Below, in pieces: positions 26,274-34,851 of a DNA stretch of 64,000 bases (positions within the stretch are counted from its first letter, which is position 1; each line of letters starts with the position of its first letter). The stretch spans positions 1 through 64,000 of the forward strand of contig CAITWF010000086.1 in NCBI GenBank assembly GCA_903896015.1, in the 5' to 3' direction. Source of the stretch: an uncultured Opitutia bacterium. Its GTDB lineage: Bacteria; Verrucomicrobiota; Verrucomicrobiia; Opitutales; Opitutaceae. The translations under genes and the position numbers were made by a program. The notes beneath the pieces are model-generated. The model was not told where the DNA came from. It saw nothing but the letters and a program-made list of their open reading frames with translations, and did not search any database.

Positions 26274-29224
26274 ATGTCCTCCGTCGCGCCTGGCTCTTGG
26301 TTTTGCTGCTTGGATCGCTCGCGCCGCTCCGCGCGCAACGCGAAACGCAATCGCTCGCCGGCGAATGGCGTTTCGCCCTCGATCGCGCCGATATCGGCGT
26401 GACGGAGCAATGGTTCGCGCGCGAGCTCGCCGGCACCGATCGGATTGGGCTGCCGGGGATTTTGCAGGCGCAGGGCTATGGCGACGAGATTCGCACCGAC
26501 ACGCCGTGGGTGCTTACGCTTGGCGACGCCTGGTGGAAGCTCCAGCCTGCCGCCCTGCGCGAAAAATTTTCGCAGCCCGGTCACGTCGAGGTGCCGTTCC
26601 TCGCGCAGCCGCCGCGCCACTATCTCGGCGCCGCGTGGTATCAGCGAGCGATCGAGATTCCGGCGACGCAGGCCGGGAAACACTTCCAACTCTTCCTTGA
26701 GCGCGCCCACTGGGAATCGACCGTGTGGCTCGACGATCAAAAAATCGGCGCGTGCAACAGCCTCGTCGTACCGCACGAATTCAATCTCGGTTCGATCGCA
26801 CCCGGCAAACACCGACTCACGGTGCGCGTGGACAACCGCCAGATCGTCCGTGATCCGGCGAACGACGGGCACGGGGTCGACGGGCATGCGGTGTCCGATT
26901 CGCTGGGAGCAACATGGAACGGCATCATCGGCCGGATCGAACTCACCGCCACGCCGCCGGTGTGGATCGAGGACGTGCAGGTGTTTCCGAACGTGGCGGC
27001 GAAAGCGGCTAAGGTGCGGGTTAAGCTGACCAACGGCTCCGGCCTCAGTGGCACTGGAGAGATCACCATCGGGCGTCGTGTGACCACACCATCGATGGAC
27101 CTGCCAAACGGAATTTTCACGCAGTCGGTCACATGGGATGAAATTGGAGGATCTGCTGAAATCGATTTCCCTCTCGAGAACGACGCGAGCACGTGGGACG
27201 AATTTCAGCCGCGGCTCCACATGGTTATCGTCCAGCTGAAGGGCTCAAATCTGCGCGATTACCGAATAGTCACCTTCGGCCTTCGCGAAGTCACCCACCG
27301 CGAAAAAGATTTTTTAATCAACGATCGCGTGGTGAGTCTTCGCACGACGCACTTCGGCGGGGATTTTCCGCTGACCGGCGCGCCGGCGATGGATGTGGAC
27401 TCGTGGAGGAAAATTTTTCGGACGTGCCAGGGCTTTGGGTTGAACGGCATGCGATTTCACTCGTGGTGTCCACCCGAGGCGGCCTTCACCGCGGCGGACG
27501 AGTTGGGCTTCTACCTCGCGCCGGAGCTGGGCTTTTGGGCGCCGTTCAGTCCGGGGAGCGTTTACACGAAATATCTCGACGAAGAGACGCCGCGACTGCT
27601 CCGCGCGTATGGAAATCACCCGTCGTTTATTCTGCTCTCGCCGAGCAACGAGCCCGCCGGCCGCTACACCCAAGTGCTCCCCGCGTGGGCAAAGGCGAAT
27701 TACGAAAAAGATCCGCGGCGACTCTACGCGGCAGCGACGGGTTGGAACGCGCCCGAGCAGGTCACCGGTGGCGCGCAATACGCCGCGCTCGTGCGGTTCG
27801 GTCGCGGCGAGTTGCGCAACGCGAGTGCGTGGTTCGGCGGCGACTATCGCACGGCGCTCGAGGGCGTGGGGATTCCGGTTCTCTCGCACGAGGTGGGCCA
27901 GTGGTGCGCCTACCCGGACTTCGACGTGATCAAGAAATTCACGGGCTACCTGCGACCGTCGAACTACGACATTTTTAAACTCATCGCGGAGCAGAACGGT
28001 CTCCTCGACTACAATCGCGACTTCGCGTGGGCGTCGGGCCGGTTCCAACTCGCGTGCTACAAGGAGGAGATCGAGGCCAACCTTCGCACGCCGGGGCTCG
28101 CGGGCTATCAGTTGCTCGATCTGCACGATTACCTTGGGCAGGGCACGGCGCTAATCGGGGTGCTTGATGCGTTTTGGGAATCGAAAGGCTACGTCGAAGG
28201 GGAGGAGTTTCGCCGCTTCAACTCGGCGACCGTCCCGCTCGCGCGGCTGGAGAAACGCATTTTCACGACCGCCGACACGCTGACGAGCGAGGTGGAGCTT
28301 TACCACTTCGGCGCCAGACCGATCGAGGGGGCGGTGCCGTTTTGGAAGATCACTGATGCCGCCGGCCACACCGTCGCCGGTGGCGAGTGGCTTGCCCGCG
28401 ACATCCCGATTGGGAAAAATATTCCGCTTGGAACGATCGAAGCCAGTTTGGCGAAACTCGCCGCTCCCGGGTCCTACAAGATCGTGGTTGGCGTGAAGGG
28501 TCGGGATGTGACAGCGGAGAACGACTGGAATTTTTGGCTTTATCCCGCGTCGATCGAAAATCCCGCGCCCGCCGACGTGCTCGTGACGGATCTATGGGCC
28601 GACGCCGAGGCGAAGCTCGCCGCGGGCGGCAAAGTTTTGTTCACCCCGCGCCCCACCGATCTCGATCCGGCGAAATCGCCGCCGATGAAAAAGATGCCCG
28701 TCTTCTGGAATATCCAGATGACCGTCCGGCCGCCGCGCAACCCCACACCGCGGTTCGATGCGATGCTCGGGCTGTTGGTTGATCCGAGGCATCCCGCCGT
28801 TGAGGAATTTCCGACCGATCGAAACTGCGACTGGCAATGGACGCCGCTCGTCGACGGCGTCCGCTCCGTTAATCTCACGGACGCCCCGCGCGAGTTGAAG
28901 CCGATCGTCGCCGCGATCGATGATTGGAATCGCAACTGGCGCCTCGGTGTAATTTTCGAGTGCAAGGTTGGCCCGGGCCGCCTGCTCGTGTCAGCGATCG
29001 ATCTGGAGAAGAACACCGCGCCTGGCGCGCAACAGCTCCGCCTCTCGCTGATCGATTATGCCGCGAGCGAAAAATTTCGCCCGGCGGCGGCGCTGACGCC
29101 CGCCCAAGTCCGGGCACTGTGGTCAGTCTCGAGTGAGCCAGTGAAAAATGCTCCCGCCCCCCGCGCGCTCGACCGCGATTTGGACGACGGCTCGACGCGT
29201 CCACCGGCATCGAAAAAATCATAA
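26270..29224 (+). CDS. Secreted glycoside hydrolase family 2 enzyme
   Basis: 984 residues with signal peptide (MNVLRRAWLLVLLLGSLAP). Order: sugar-binding jelly roll (LAGEWRFALD, WYQRAIEIP, RAHWESTVWLDDQKIG), immunoglobulin-like linker (about 225-340), TIM barrel with acid/base Glu in LLSPSNEPAG (about 461) and nucleophile Glu in VLSHEVGQW (about 541), then a long C-terminal extension of about 350 residues. The nucleophile sequence differs from classical LacZ. Beta-galactosidase, alpha-L-arabinopyranosidase and others remain possible. It is coupled by ATGA to GH43, placing it in pectic side-chain digestion. Confidence 0.9.
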   Translation: MNVLRRAWLLVLLLGSLAPLRAQRETQSLAGEWRFALDRADIGVTEQWFARELAGTDRIGLPGILQAQGYGDEIRTDTPWVLTLGDAWWKLQPAALREKFSQPGHVEVPFLAQPPRHYLGAAWYQRAIEIPATQAGKHFQLFLERAHWESTVWLDDQKIGACNSLVVPHEFNLGSIAPGKHRLTVRVDNRQIVRDPANDGHGVDGHAVSDSLGATWNGIIGRIELTATPPVWIEDVQVFPNVAAKAAKVRVKLTNGSGLSGTGEITIGRRVTTPSMDLPNGIFTQSVTWDEIGGSAEIDFPLENDASTWDEFQPRLHMVIVQLKGSNLRDYRIVTFGLREVTHREKDFLINDRVVSLRTTHFGGDFPLTGAPAMDVDSWRKIFRTCQGFGLNGMRFHSWCPPEAAFTAADELGFYLAPELGFWAPFSPGSVYTKYLDEETPRLLRAYGNHPSFILLSPSNEPAGRYTQVLPAWAKANYEKDPRRLYAAATGWNAPEQVTGGAQYAALVRFGRGELRNASAWFGGDYRTALEGVGIPVLSHEVGQWCAYPDFDVIKKFTGYLRPSNYDIFKLIAEQNGLLDYNRDFAWASGRFQLACYKEEIEANLRTPGLAGYQLLDLHDYLGQGTALIGVLDAFWESKGYVEGEEFRRFNSATVPLARLEKRIFTTADTLTSEVELYHFGARPIEGAVPFWKITDAAGHTVAGGEWLARDIPIGKNIPLGTIEASLAKLAAPGSYKIVVGVKGRDVTAENDWNFWLYPASIENPAPADVLVTDLWADAEAKLAAGGKVLFTPRPTDLDPAKSPPMKKMPVFWNIQMTVRPPRNPTPRFDAMLGLLVDPRHPAVEEFPTDRNCDWQWTPLVDGVRSVNLTDAPRELKPIVAAIDDWNRNWRLGVIFECKVGPGRLLVSAIDLEKNTAPGAQQLRLSLIDYAASEKFRPAAALTPAQVRALWSVSSEPVKNAPAPRALDRDLDDGSTRPPASKKS

Positions 29225-29237
29225 GACAAACTCGCCC

Positions 29238-30158
29238 ATGAAAACATGCACGCGCGTTCTCGTGAGGTTCGCCCTAATCGCGGTCACTTCGCTCGCGTTG
29301 GCTCAGGAAAAATCCGAGCCGGCCGCGCCGCCCGCCCCTGTGGTGCGTCAGCGCCCGCGCATGCCCGAGCCCGCCGACCCGAAACTTCCCTCGGTGATCC
29401 TCATCGGCGACTCCACCGTCCGCAACGGCGCCGACGATGGTCAGGGTAAAGGCGACGAGGGCCAGTGGGGCTGGGGCAACCCAATCGCGAGGTATTTTGA
29501 TTCAACGAAAATCAACGTCGTCAACCGCGCGGTCGGCGGCCTGAGCAGCCGCACGTTTTTCACCGGGGGGCACTGGGAGCGGGTCCTGGCGTTTCTCAAA
29601 CCGGGCGATGTCGTCGTCATGCAGTTTGGCCACAACGACGATGGCGCCTTCAACGACGAGCCGCCCGGGCCGCTCCGCGCCCGCGGCACGATCAAAGGCA
29701 TCGGTGAGGAGACGAAGGAAATCGACAATGTGATGACGAAAAAACACGAGGTTGTGCAGAGCTACGGCTGGTATCTGCGGACGTTCATCAACGACGCGAA
29801 GGCGAAGGGCGCTACGCCGGTTGTGTGCTCGCTGATTCCGCGCAAGAGCTGGGACGATGCCGGGAAAATCAAGCGGAGCGCCGACACCTACGCCGGATGG
29901 GCGCGGCAGGTCGCCGCGGCCGAGAAAGTCGGCTTTATCGATCTCAACGGACTCGTTGCCGCAAAATACGACGCGCTCGGTCGCGACGCGGTGATGAAAC
30001 TTTTCCCGCGGGTCACGCCCGACGAGCACACCCACACGAATATGCCGGGCGCCGTGCTGAACGCCCAGACCGTCGTCGCCGGTCTCAAGGCGCTGAAGGG
30101 CAATCCCCTCGCGCCGTATTTTTCCGCGGCGGCGGGCGATATTCCGCCTGCGAAGTGA
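29238..30158 (+). CDS. Secreted rhamnogalacturonan acetylesterase-like (CE12, SGNH)
   Basis: 306 residues from ATG 29238, chosen for its signal peptide (VLVRFALIAVTSLALA). SGNH blocks: nucleophile Ser in VILIGDSTVRNG, Gly in VVNRAVGGLSSRTF, Asn in VMQFGHNDDGA and the catalytic Asp/His pair in DEHTHTNMPGA. CE12 enzymes remove acetyl groups from the rhamnogalacturonan I backbone, which is consistent with the arabinan-directed enzymes directly upstream. It starts 13 bases after the GH2 stop, probably in the same transcript. Confidence 0.9.
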   Translation: MKTCTRVLVRFALIAVTSLALAQEKSEPAAPPAPVVRQRPRMPEPADPKLPSVILIGDSTVRNGADDGQGKGDEGQWGWGNPIARYFDSTKINVVNRAVGGLSSRTFFTGGHWERVLAFLKPGDVVVMQFGHNDDGAFNDEPPGPLRARGTIKGIGEETKEIDNVMTKKHEVVQSYGWYLRTFINDAKAKGATPVVCSLIPRKSWDDAGKIKRSADTYAGWARQVAAAEKVGFIDLNGLVAAKYDALGRDAVMKLFPRVTPDEHTHTNMPGAVLNAQTVVAGLKALKGNPLAPYFSAAAGDIPPAK

Positions 30159-30210
30159 ATGCGTTTCACGCTGATAATTTGCTCCTCATCCCAACCCAAA
30201 ATATGCACCA

Positions 30211-30609
30211 ATGAAATCCACCCTAAAGTTCCTCTCCCTCATTGTCGCGGCGCTGGCTGCGGTCACGTTCGCACGCGCCGCCGATATCGATGGCAAATGG
30301 AAAGCCGAGTTCGACACGCAGGTCGGCGTCCAAAAATACGTCTACGAGCTGAAACTCGAAGGCGACAAACTCACCGGCAAGGCGACGTTCGAGCGCGCGG
30401 AACAGAAAGGCACCGTCGATCTGCTCGAAGGCAAAGTCACCAAGGATGAAGTGACCTTCGTTGAAATCCTGAATTATCAGGGCAACGAGATTCGCATCGT
30501 CTACAAGGGCAAGCTGGCTGGCGACGAACTGAAGCTCTCGCGTGCCGTGGGCGAATTTGCGACCGAAGAGCTGGTCGCGAAACGCGTGAAGGCTGCGCCC
30601 GCGAAGTAG
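30211..30609 (+). CDS. Small secreted calycin-like protein
   Basis: 132 residues: signal peptide (LKFLSLIVAALAAVTFARA), then a small up-and-down beta protein (IDGKWKAEFDTQVGVQKY, LEGDKLTGKATFE, GNEIRIVYKGKL, GDELKLSRAVGEF). Similar short modules occur alone or fused to secreted esterases and glycosidases in Acidobacteria and Verrucomicrobia; this is recalled, not searched. It follows CE12 with a 52-base gap and is the last gene of the saccharolytic cluster. The function is unknown; ligand binding is plausible. Confidence 0.75.
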   Translation: MKSTLKFLSLIVAALAAVTFARAADIDGKWKAEFDTQVGVQKYVYELKLEGDKLTGKATFERAEQKGTVDLLEGKVTKDEVTFVEILNYQGNEIRIVYKGKLAGDELKLSRAVGEFATEELVAKRVKAAPAK

Positions 30610-30616
30610 CCACAAC

Positions 30617-30650
30617 TTGACTCTGCGGCAGGCTGTCTGACATTTGTCAG
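30617..30650 (+). promoter_or_regulatory. Candidate promoter and palindromic operator of the toxin-antitoxin pair
   Basis: A TTGACT -35-like hexamer (30617-30622) is followed after 17 bases by a weak -10 (ACATTT). It is overlapped by the perfect palindrome CTGACA-TT-TGTCAG (30637-30650), which ends two bases before the antitoxin ATG at 30653. Autoregulation through such a site is usual for VapBC systems. The assignment rests on position and symmetry only. Confidence 0.4.
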
Positions 30651-30652
30651 GC

Positions 30653-30913
30653 ATGGAGACCACCGCCCGCGAGTTTACGCGAAACTTCCGCAAGCTGCGC
30701 GCCGTGGCGGCGCGCGGGAAGACGGTGCGGGTGACCGCGCCCGAGGGAGTTTACGTTTTTTCGCGCGAGAAAACCCACAAGACCTGCGGCGGTGTGCTGG
30801 CGGGGCTCGCGCGCTACCACGCCAAGGGTTTTCTTGCCGAAGATGGTGCGCGTGAGCTCGAGGCGAGCAAGCGGCGGCCGGTGCCGGCGAAGTCGCCGTG
30901 GTATCAGCCGTGA
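30653..30913 (+). CDS. Type II antitoxin (VapB/Phd-like)
   Basis: 86 residues from ATG 30653 (METTAREFTRNFRKLR). The short N-terminal beta-alpha unit with KTVRVTAPEGVYVFSRE resembles the Phd/YefM or AbrB-like heads of antitoxins. The C-terminal tail (KRRPVPAKSPWYQP) would wrap the toxin. It is recognised mainly by context: its TGA overlaps the GTG start of the PIN-domain gene (GTGA, 30910-30913) and a palindrome lies just upstream. Confidence 0.75.
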   Translation: METTAREFTRNFRKLRAVAARGKTVRVTAPEGVYVFSREKTHKTCGGVLAGLARYHAKGFLAEDGARELEASKRRPVPAKSPWYQP

Positions 30914-31290
30914 TTTTCGACTCCACATTTTTCGTCGCGCTGCACCGCGAACTCCAGCGCGGCGCCTCCGGGCCAGCGCAGATTTTTTTCCAGCAGCACG
31001 CCGACGAAGTTCCCGGCATGAGTGAAATCACGCGCGGCGAACTGGCGCGTGGCTTCACGTCGCGCGCGGCGTGGACGGATTTCTGTGATCGGTTCGTGAG
31101 CTTTCCGTTCAACGACGCGGTGGCTTGGCGCGCCGCGGTCATCTTCACCGACCTGCGCCGGCGCGGCGTGCCGACAGCAGAACACGATCTTTGGATTGCC
31201 GCGACGGCGATCGAGGCGGGTGAAACAGTGGTGACGCGAAACCTTAAACATTTCCGCGAAATCCGCGGGCTGAAACTTGTCGCGCACTGA
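30910..31290 (+). CDS. PIN-domain toxin, VapC-like ribonuclease
   Basis: 126 residues from GTG 30910 (read MIFDSTFFVALHRE), which overlaps the antitoxin stop by four bases. PIN acidic residues are in place: Asp4 (IFDSTFF), Glu in EITRGELARG (about residue 44) and Asp in AEHDLWIAATA (about 93). The end VTRNLKHFREIRGLKL is typical. VapC toxins cleave tRNA or rRNA when the antitoxin is degraded. Expression is presumably controlled by the operon operator upstream. Confidence 0.88.
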   Translation: MIFDSTFFVALHRELQRGASGPAQIFFQQHADEVPGMSEITRGELARGFTSRAAWTDFCDRFVSFPFNDAVAWRAAVIFTDLRRRGVPTAEHDLWIAATAIEAGETVVTRNLKHFREIRGLKLVAH

Positions 31291-31299
31291 TGCGCGCCT

Positions 31300-33387
31300 T
31301 CACTTGCCCGGCAGCTTCGGGTTGAACTTTATTCCGGCCACCTGCTCCGGCGCGCGGCCAATTTTACGCAGGAACGGGAGCCACCGTGGGTCCGAGTGAA
31401 GGTTTTCAAAACGGGGGTCAATTGCCGAGAGCGTGAGGCCAGTGTCCTGATAGGCGATTGCCTTGTCCAGCCACTCAAACGCGCGGTCGACTTCGCCGCG
31501 AAAGGCGAGGGCGTAAGCGATATTCCACGCAGCAGTTTTTTCGTATTTGCTGATGCTCTCAGCCAATGCCGTGTCAGATTGGGCCTTCTGCCCCAGCGCA
31601 AAGTAGGCCATGGCTAGGTTGACGGGTCGGTCTTCATCCACCGGCCCTTGGAGAAATTCCGCTATCGCAGCCTTGGCGTCCTGCTTTAGCAGGAGCTCCC
31701 CTCCGATCGCATTATGATGCAAGGCAATGTCAGGGGACAGTCGCAGGGCGGTTCGAAAAGAGGAAATCGCTTCATCCCGGCGCCCCATCCAACGATAGGC
31801 CCTCCCAAGGGTAAAATGAGCTAAAGAACCCACCGGGTCATGCGCCACGCAATATTCTCCGAACGCAACCGCCTCCTCGCTTCGGCCGAGAATCGGAAAG
31901 AGATTTAGCGAATCGATGAGGGTTTCGGCATTTGCGGGATCCAGTGCGAGCGCGTGTTCATAGTAACGTGCCACGGTTGCCAGATCGCCACCGGGACTGC
32001 GTAGGATCAGGGTCCCGAGTGTGGTGTAGGCCGTCGCAGAATCCGGGTCGAGGGCGAGAGTCTGGTTCGCCGCCTCGCGGGCCAACTGCTGAATTTCATC
32101 AGCCGTGCCCCACACCATAATGTATTGTCGAAGACGGCAGAGGGTGATCCCCTCCCACGCGGCAGCAAACTTGGGGTCAATGGCCAGCGCCTCGGAATAG
32201 AGCGAAAGCGCTTGCGCGACACTTTCACGCGTGCCTCGACGCCGCAGCTGTCTGGCTTGGAGGGAGAGCGCGTAGGCCTTGGGGTCGGCAGCTTTAGCTT
32301 TCGGTGCGGCGCCGAGCAACGTCACCTTGAGCTGCGATACGACTGCACCGGCGATGTCGTCCTGCACCGCGAAGATGTCGTCGAGCGAGCGGTCGTAGGT
32401 TTCCGACCAGATGTGCTTGTCCGTGCGGGCGTCAATCAACTGCGCGGTGATGCGAAGACGATTGCCCGCCTTGCGCACCGAGCCTTCGAGGATGTGCGCG
32501 ACGCCGAGCTCGCGCGCGACTTGGGCGAGCTTCACCTCCTTCCCCTTGTAGGAAAACGCCGAGCTGCGCGAGGTGACCGACAGCGCGGGAATTTTCGCGA
32601 GCAGGTTCAGCAGCTCCTCGGACAATCCGTCCGAAAAATATTCCTGGTCCTTCGCCTGGCTCATGTCCACGAAGGGCAGCACGGCGATGGATTTGTCGTC
32701 GACGACGGTTGGCGCGGGCGCGGGTTTGGGCGTGGCTGCGGCGTCTCGCCGGAAGGGTTCGGCCGAATCTGCGGCGGGACGCCGCAGCCACTGAAGCGCG
32801 ATGAACACCACGAGCCCAAGCACGACCGCGCCGAGCGCGGCCACGAGACCGATCGGAAAATTGGACTTCGCGTTGGCGGGCGCGGCCGAAGCCTGCGGCG
32901 CGACGGAGCCGGATTTTTTCGCGGCGACGGTTTTGCGCGGTGGCTCGAGCAGGCGTTTGATTTGCTCGACGAACTGCGGCGACGGGAGCGCGCCGGGCAG
33001 TCGCGTCCACTGCACTTTCATGAATTCCGCCGGCACTGCGGCGTCGGCCTCGGCGGTGTCGTCAACGACGACCGGCGCGAGGAAGGGAACGCCTTCCAGC
33101 ATCAAGTGCGTCCGCTCGACCGCGAGTTTCCATTCGAGGCGAAAGTAACCCTCGCTGCGATCCTGCGTGTGCGCGGAGACGACCGGCACGAACAGCACGC
33201 ACTCCTTGATCTGGCGGCGGATTTTTTGATCCCACGTGTCGCCACCGCGGAGTTCGTTCTGATCGAACCAGACTTCGACGCCATGGCTGCGGAGCGCCTC
33301 GGCGATGCGCTGCGCCGGGACGGTGTCTTCGCGGGCGTAGCTGACAAAGACGGCGCGCTTGGCGTCGGTGGTGGGAGTGTCAGACAT
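31300..33387 (-). CDS. TIR - membrane - TolB-like - TPR protein
   Basis: 695 residues. Residues 10-145 are a TIR domain (AVFVSYAREDTVPAQ, GVEVWFDQNELRGGDTW) with EGYFRLEWKLA placing Glu85 at the NADase-type catalytic position. Residues 178-200 form one transmembrane helix. Residues about 230-355 are a TolB/FlgO-like domain (KSIAVLPFVDMS, YFSDGLSEELLNLL, GVAHILEGSVRKAGN), and 380-690 are TPRs. In CadC- or cyclase-type relatives the same rear half follows a DNA-binding or cyclase head, so this looks like a membrane sensor with a TIR output. A second intact copy is at 59460, a dead one at 12583. No cognate partner gene is adjacent. Confidence 0.88.
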   Translation of the reverse strand: MSDTPTTDAKRAVFVSYAREDTVPAQRIAEALRSHGVEVWFDQNELRGGDTWDQKIRRQIKECVLFVPVVSAHTQDRSEGYFRLEWKLAVERTHLMLEGVPFLAPVVVDDTAEADAAVPAEFMKVQWTRLPGALPSPQFVEQIKRLLEPPRKTVAAKKSGSVAPQASAAPANAKSNFPIGLVAALGAVVLGLVVFIALQWLRRPAADSAEPFRRDAAATPKPAPAPTVVDDKSIAVLPFVDMSQAKDQEYFSDGLSEELLNLLAKIPALSVTSRSSAFSYKGKEVKLAQVARELGVAHILEGSVRKAGNRLRITAQLIDARTDKHIWSETYDRSLDDIFAVQDDIAGAVVSQLKVTLLGAAPKAKAADPKAYALSLQARQLRRRGTRESVAQALSLYSEALAIDPKFAAAWEGITLCRLRQYIMVWGTADEIQQLAREAANQTLALDPDSATAYTTLGTLILRSPGGDLATVARYYEHALALDPANAETLIDSLNLFPILGRSEEAVAFGEYCVAHDPVGSLAHFTLGRAYRWMGRRDEAISSFRTALRLSPDIALHHNAIGGELLLKQDAKAAIAEFLQGPVDEDRPVNLAMAYFALGQKAQSDTALAESISKYEKTAAWNIAYALAFRGEVDRAFEWLDKAIAYQDTGLTLSAIDPRFENLHSDPRWLPFLRKIGRAPEQVAGIKFNPKLPGK

Positions 33388-33453
33388 CGTGCGGCGGGAA
33401 CGCGGAGCATGGTGAGAACCGTGCCGGAGTGACGAGCAGAAAGGCGGCTGCGC

Positions 33454-34074
33454 TCACGTCCCATACAGTCGATCGCCGAAATCGCCGAGGCCGGGGAGGA
33501 TGTACTTCTTCGCGTTGAGCGTGCGGTCGAGCGCCGCGGTGTGGATCGTCGTGCCGGGGTGGTTTTTTTCCACTTCGGCCACGCCTTCGGGCGACGCTAC
33601 GATGCACACGAGCGTGGGATTCACGGAGCCGTGTTGCTTCACGACCGTGAGCGCCTGCGCCGCACTGCCGCCCGTCGCCAGCATGGGGTCGATCACGAAG
33701 ACACGTTTGCCGGCGAGCGGCGGAAGTTTGCAGTAGTAGTTGCGCGCGACGGCGGTCTCGTGGTGGCGCTCGAGGCCGAGGTAGCCGACGCTCACATCGG
33801 GAAAAATATCTGTGAAAGGCTGCACCATCCCCAGCCCGGCCCGAAGAATCGGGACGACGACGAGCGGTTGGTGCGCCAGCACGCGCGCCGTCATTTTTTC
33901 GAGTGGCGTATCGATCACTTTATCTTCGGTCGGAAGGTCGGCGGTCGATTCGATCGCGAGCAACAGGCTGATTTGATAGGCGAGCGTGCGAAAGGTCGCT
34001 GGCTTCGTCGTCTGGTCACGCAGGTGCGTGATGATGTGGGCGGCGAGCGGATGATCGAGGACGTGCGTGGGCAT
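33454..34074 (-). CDS. upp: Uracil phosphoribosyltransferase
   Basis: 206 residues, standard length. PRPP-binding loop VIDPMLATGGSAAQAL, flexible loop region YLGLERHHETAVA and the C-terminal uracil-binding segment LPGLGDFGDRLYGT are all present. Converts uracil and PRPP to UMP in pyrimidine salvage. Eight bases downstream of a nucleoside deoxyribosyltransferase-like gene on the same strand, so a salvage pair is likely. The start MPTHVLDHPLAAHII is standard for the family. Confidence 0.95.
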   Translation of the reverse strand: MPTHVLDHPLAAHIITHLRDQTTKPATFRTLAYQISLLLAIESTADLPTEDKVIDTPLEKMTARVLAHQPLVVVPILRAGLGMVQPFTDIFPDVSVGYLGLERHHETAVARNYYCKLPPLAGKRVFVIDPMLATGGSAAQALTVVKQHGSVNPTLVCIVASPEGVAEVEKNHPGTTIHTAALDRTLNAKKYILPGLGDFGDRLYGT

Positions 34075-34082
34075 GGCGAAGA

Positions 34083-34778
34083 TTAAAGCAGATCGCGTTC
34101 TACCTTGTGCTCAAGGTAGCCCTCGAACTCCTTGCGCAGCGTCTTTTGTTTGCCGCGCAGAGCGGGCAGCATTGAGAGCCAGTGGTAGGCCTCCTCGCGC
34201 AGGTATTTTGGCATGGCGGGCTCCAGGGCAACAACGCGGTCGAGGGCGCGGACGCATTGCGCGGCGACGCGTTCGCAGACGAGCTGGGCGACGGCGGAAC
34301 TGTGCTGACCGGCGAGCCGGAGCGCGTCGTCGAGCCGGCGGTGGCGGTTGACGAGATGACCGCGATAGTCGAAGAGCGACGGCACGACGACGGTCGCGGT
34401 GCGCGGAAAACCACTCGACATGAGGTTCCACGGCTCGCTCTTCCAGTCGCCCGCGTTGCGCAGATCGGTGCGAAGGAGGACGGACGGGATGTCGGCGAAC
34501 TTCGCGAACATGAACTCGATTACGGTGCCCGAATCGAGATCGGGGCCGTCGTAATTGAAGAGCGCGAGATCGCAGGCGACGAGCGCGCGGATGTTGCCGT
34601 CGCGGATCGCGCGTGCGCCACGGCCGCGCCAAACGAAATCTTGCGGAAGCAGGCAGCGGTATTTGCCGTGCGACTTTTCGTAGATCGCCTCGGCGAGCCA
34701 GGCGTTGCCGATGAGGTGCTTCAGCGAAAAAAGTTCGCCGGCAAAATAGACGGTATAGCTCTGTTTTTTCTTCTTCAT
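34083..34778 (-). CDS. Nucleoside 2-deoxyribosyltransferase-like protein
   Basis: 231 residues. The first 140 match the deoxyribosyltransferase fold: YTVYFAGELFS at the start, ALFNYDGPDLDSGTVIEFMF with the D-S-G-T...E active-site arrangement, then SVLLRTDLRN. The family swaps bases between deoxyribonucleosides or cleaves them. About 90 C-terminal helical residues are an extension I do not recognise. It is immediately upstream of upp (eight bases), so the free base produced could feed that enzyme. Confidence 0.75.
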   Translation of the reverse strand: MKKKKQSYTVYFAGELFSLKHLIGNAWLAEAIYEKSHGKYRCLLPQDFVWRGRGARAIRDGNIRALVACDLALFNYDGPDLDSGTVIEFMFAKFADIPSVLLRTDLRNAGDWKSEPWNLMSSGFPRTATVVVPSLFDYRGHLVNRHRRLDDALRLAGQHSSAVAQLVCERVAAQCVRALDRVVALEPAMPKYLREEAYHWLSMLPALRGKQKTLRKEFEGYLEHKVERDLL

Positions 34779-34851
34779 CGCGCGGCGCCGTCAGCCAACG
34801 CCCGCGTGTCGTGAGGCTCAACGCCAAACTCCGTGACGAATGTTTTCGCCT

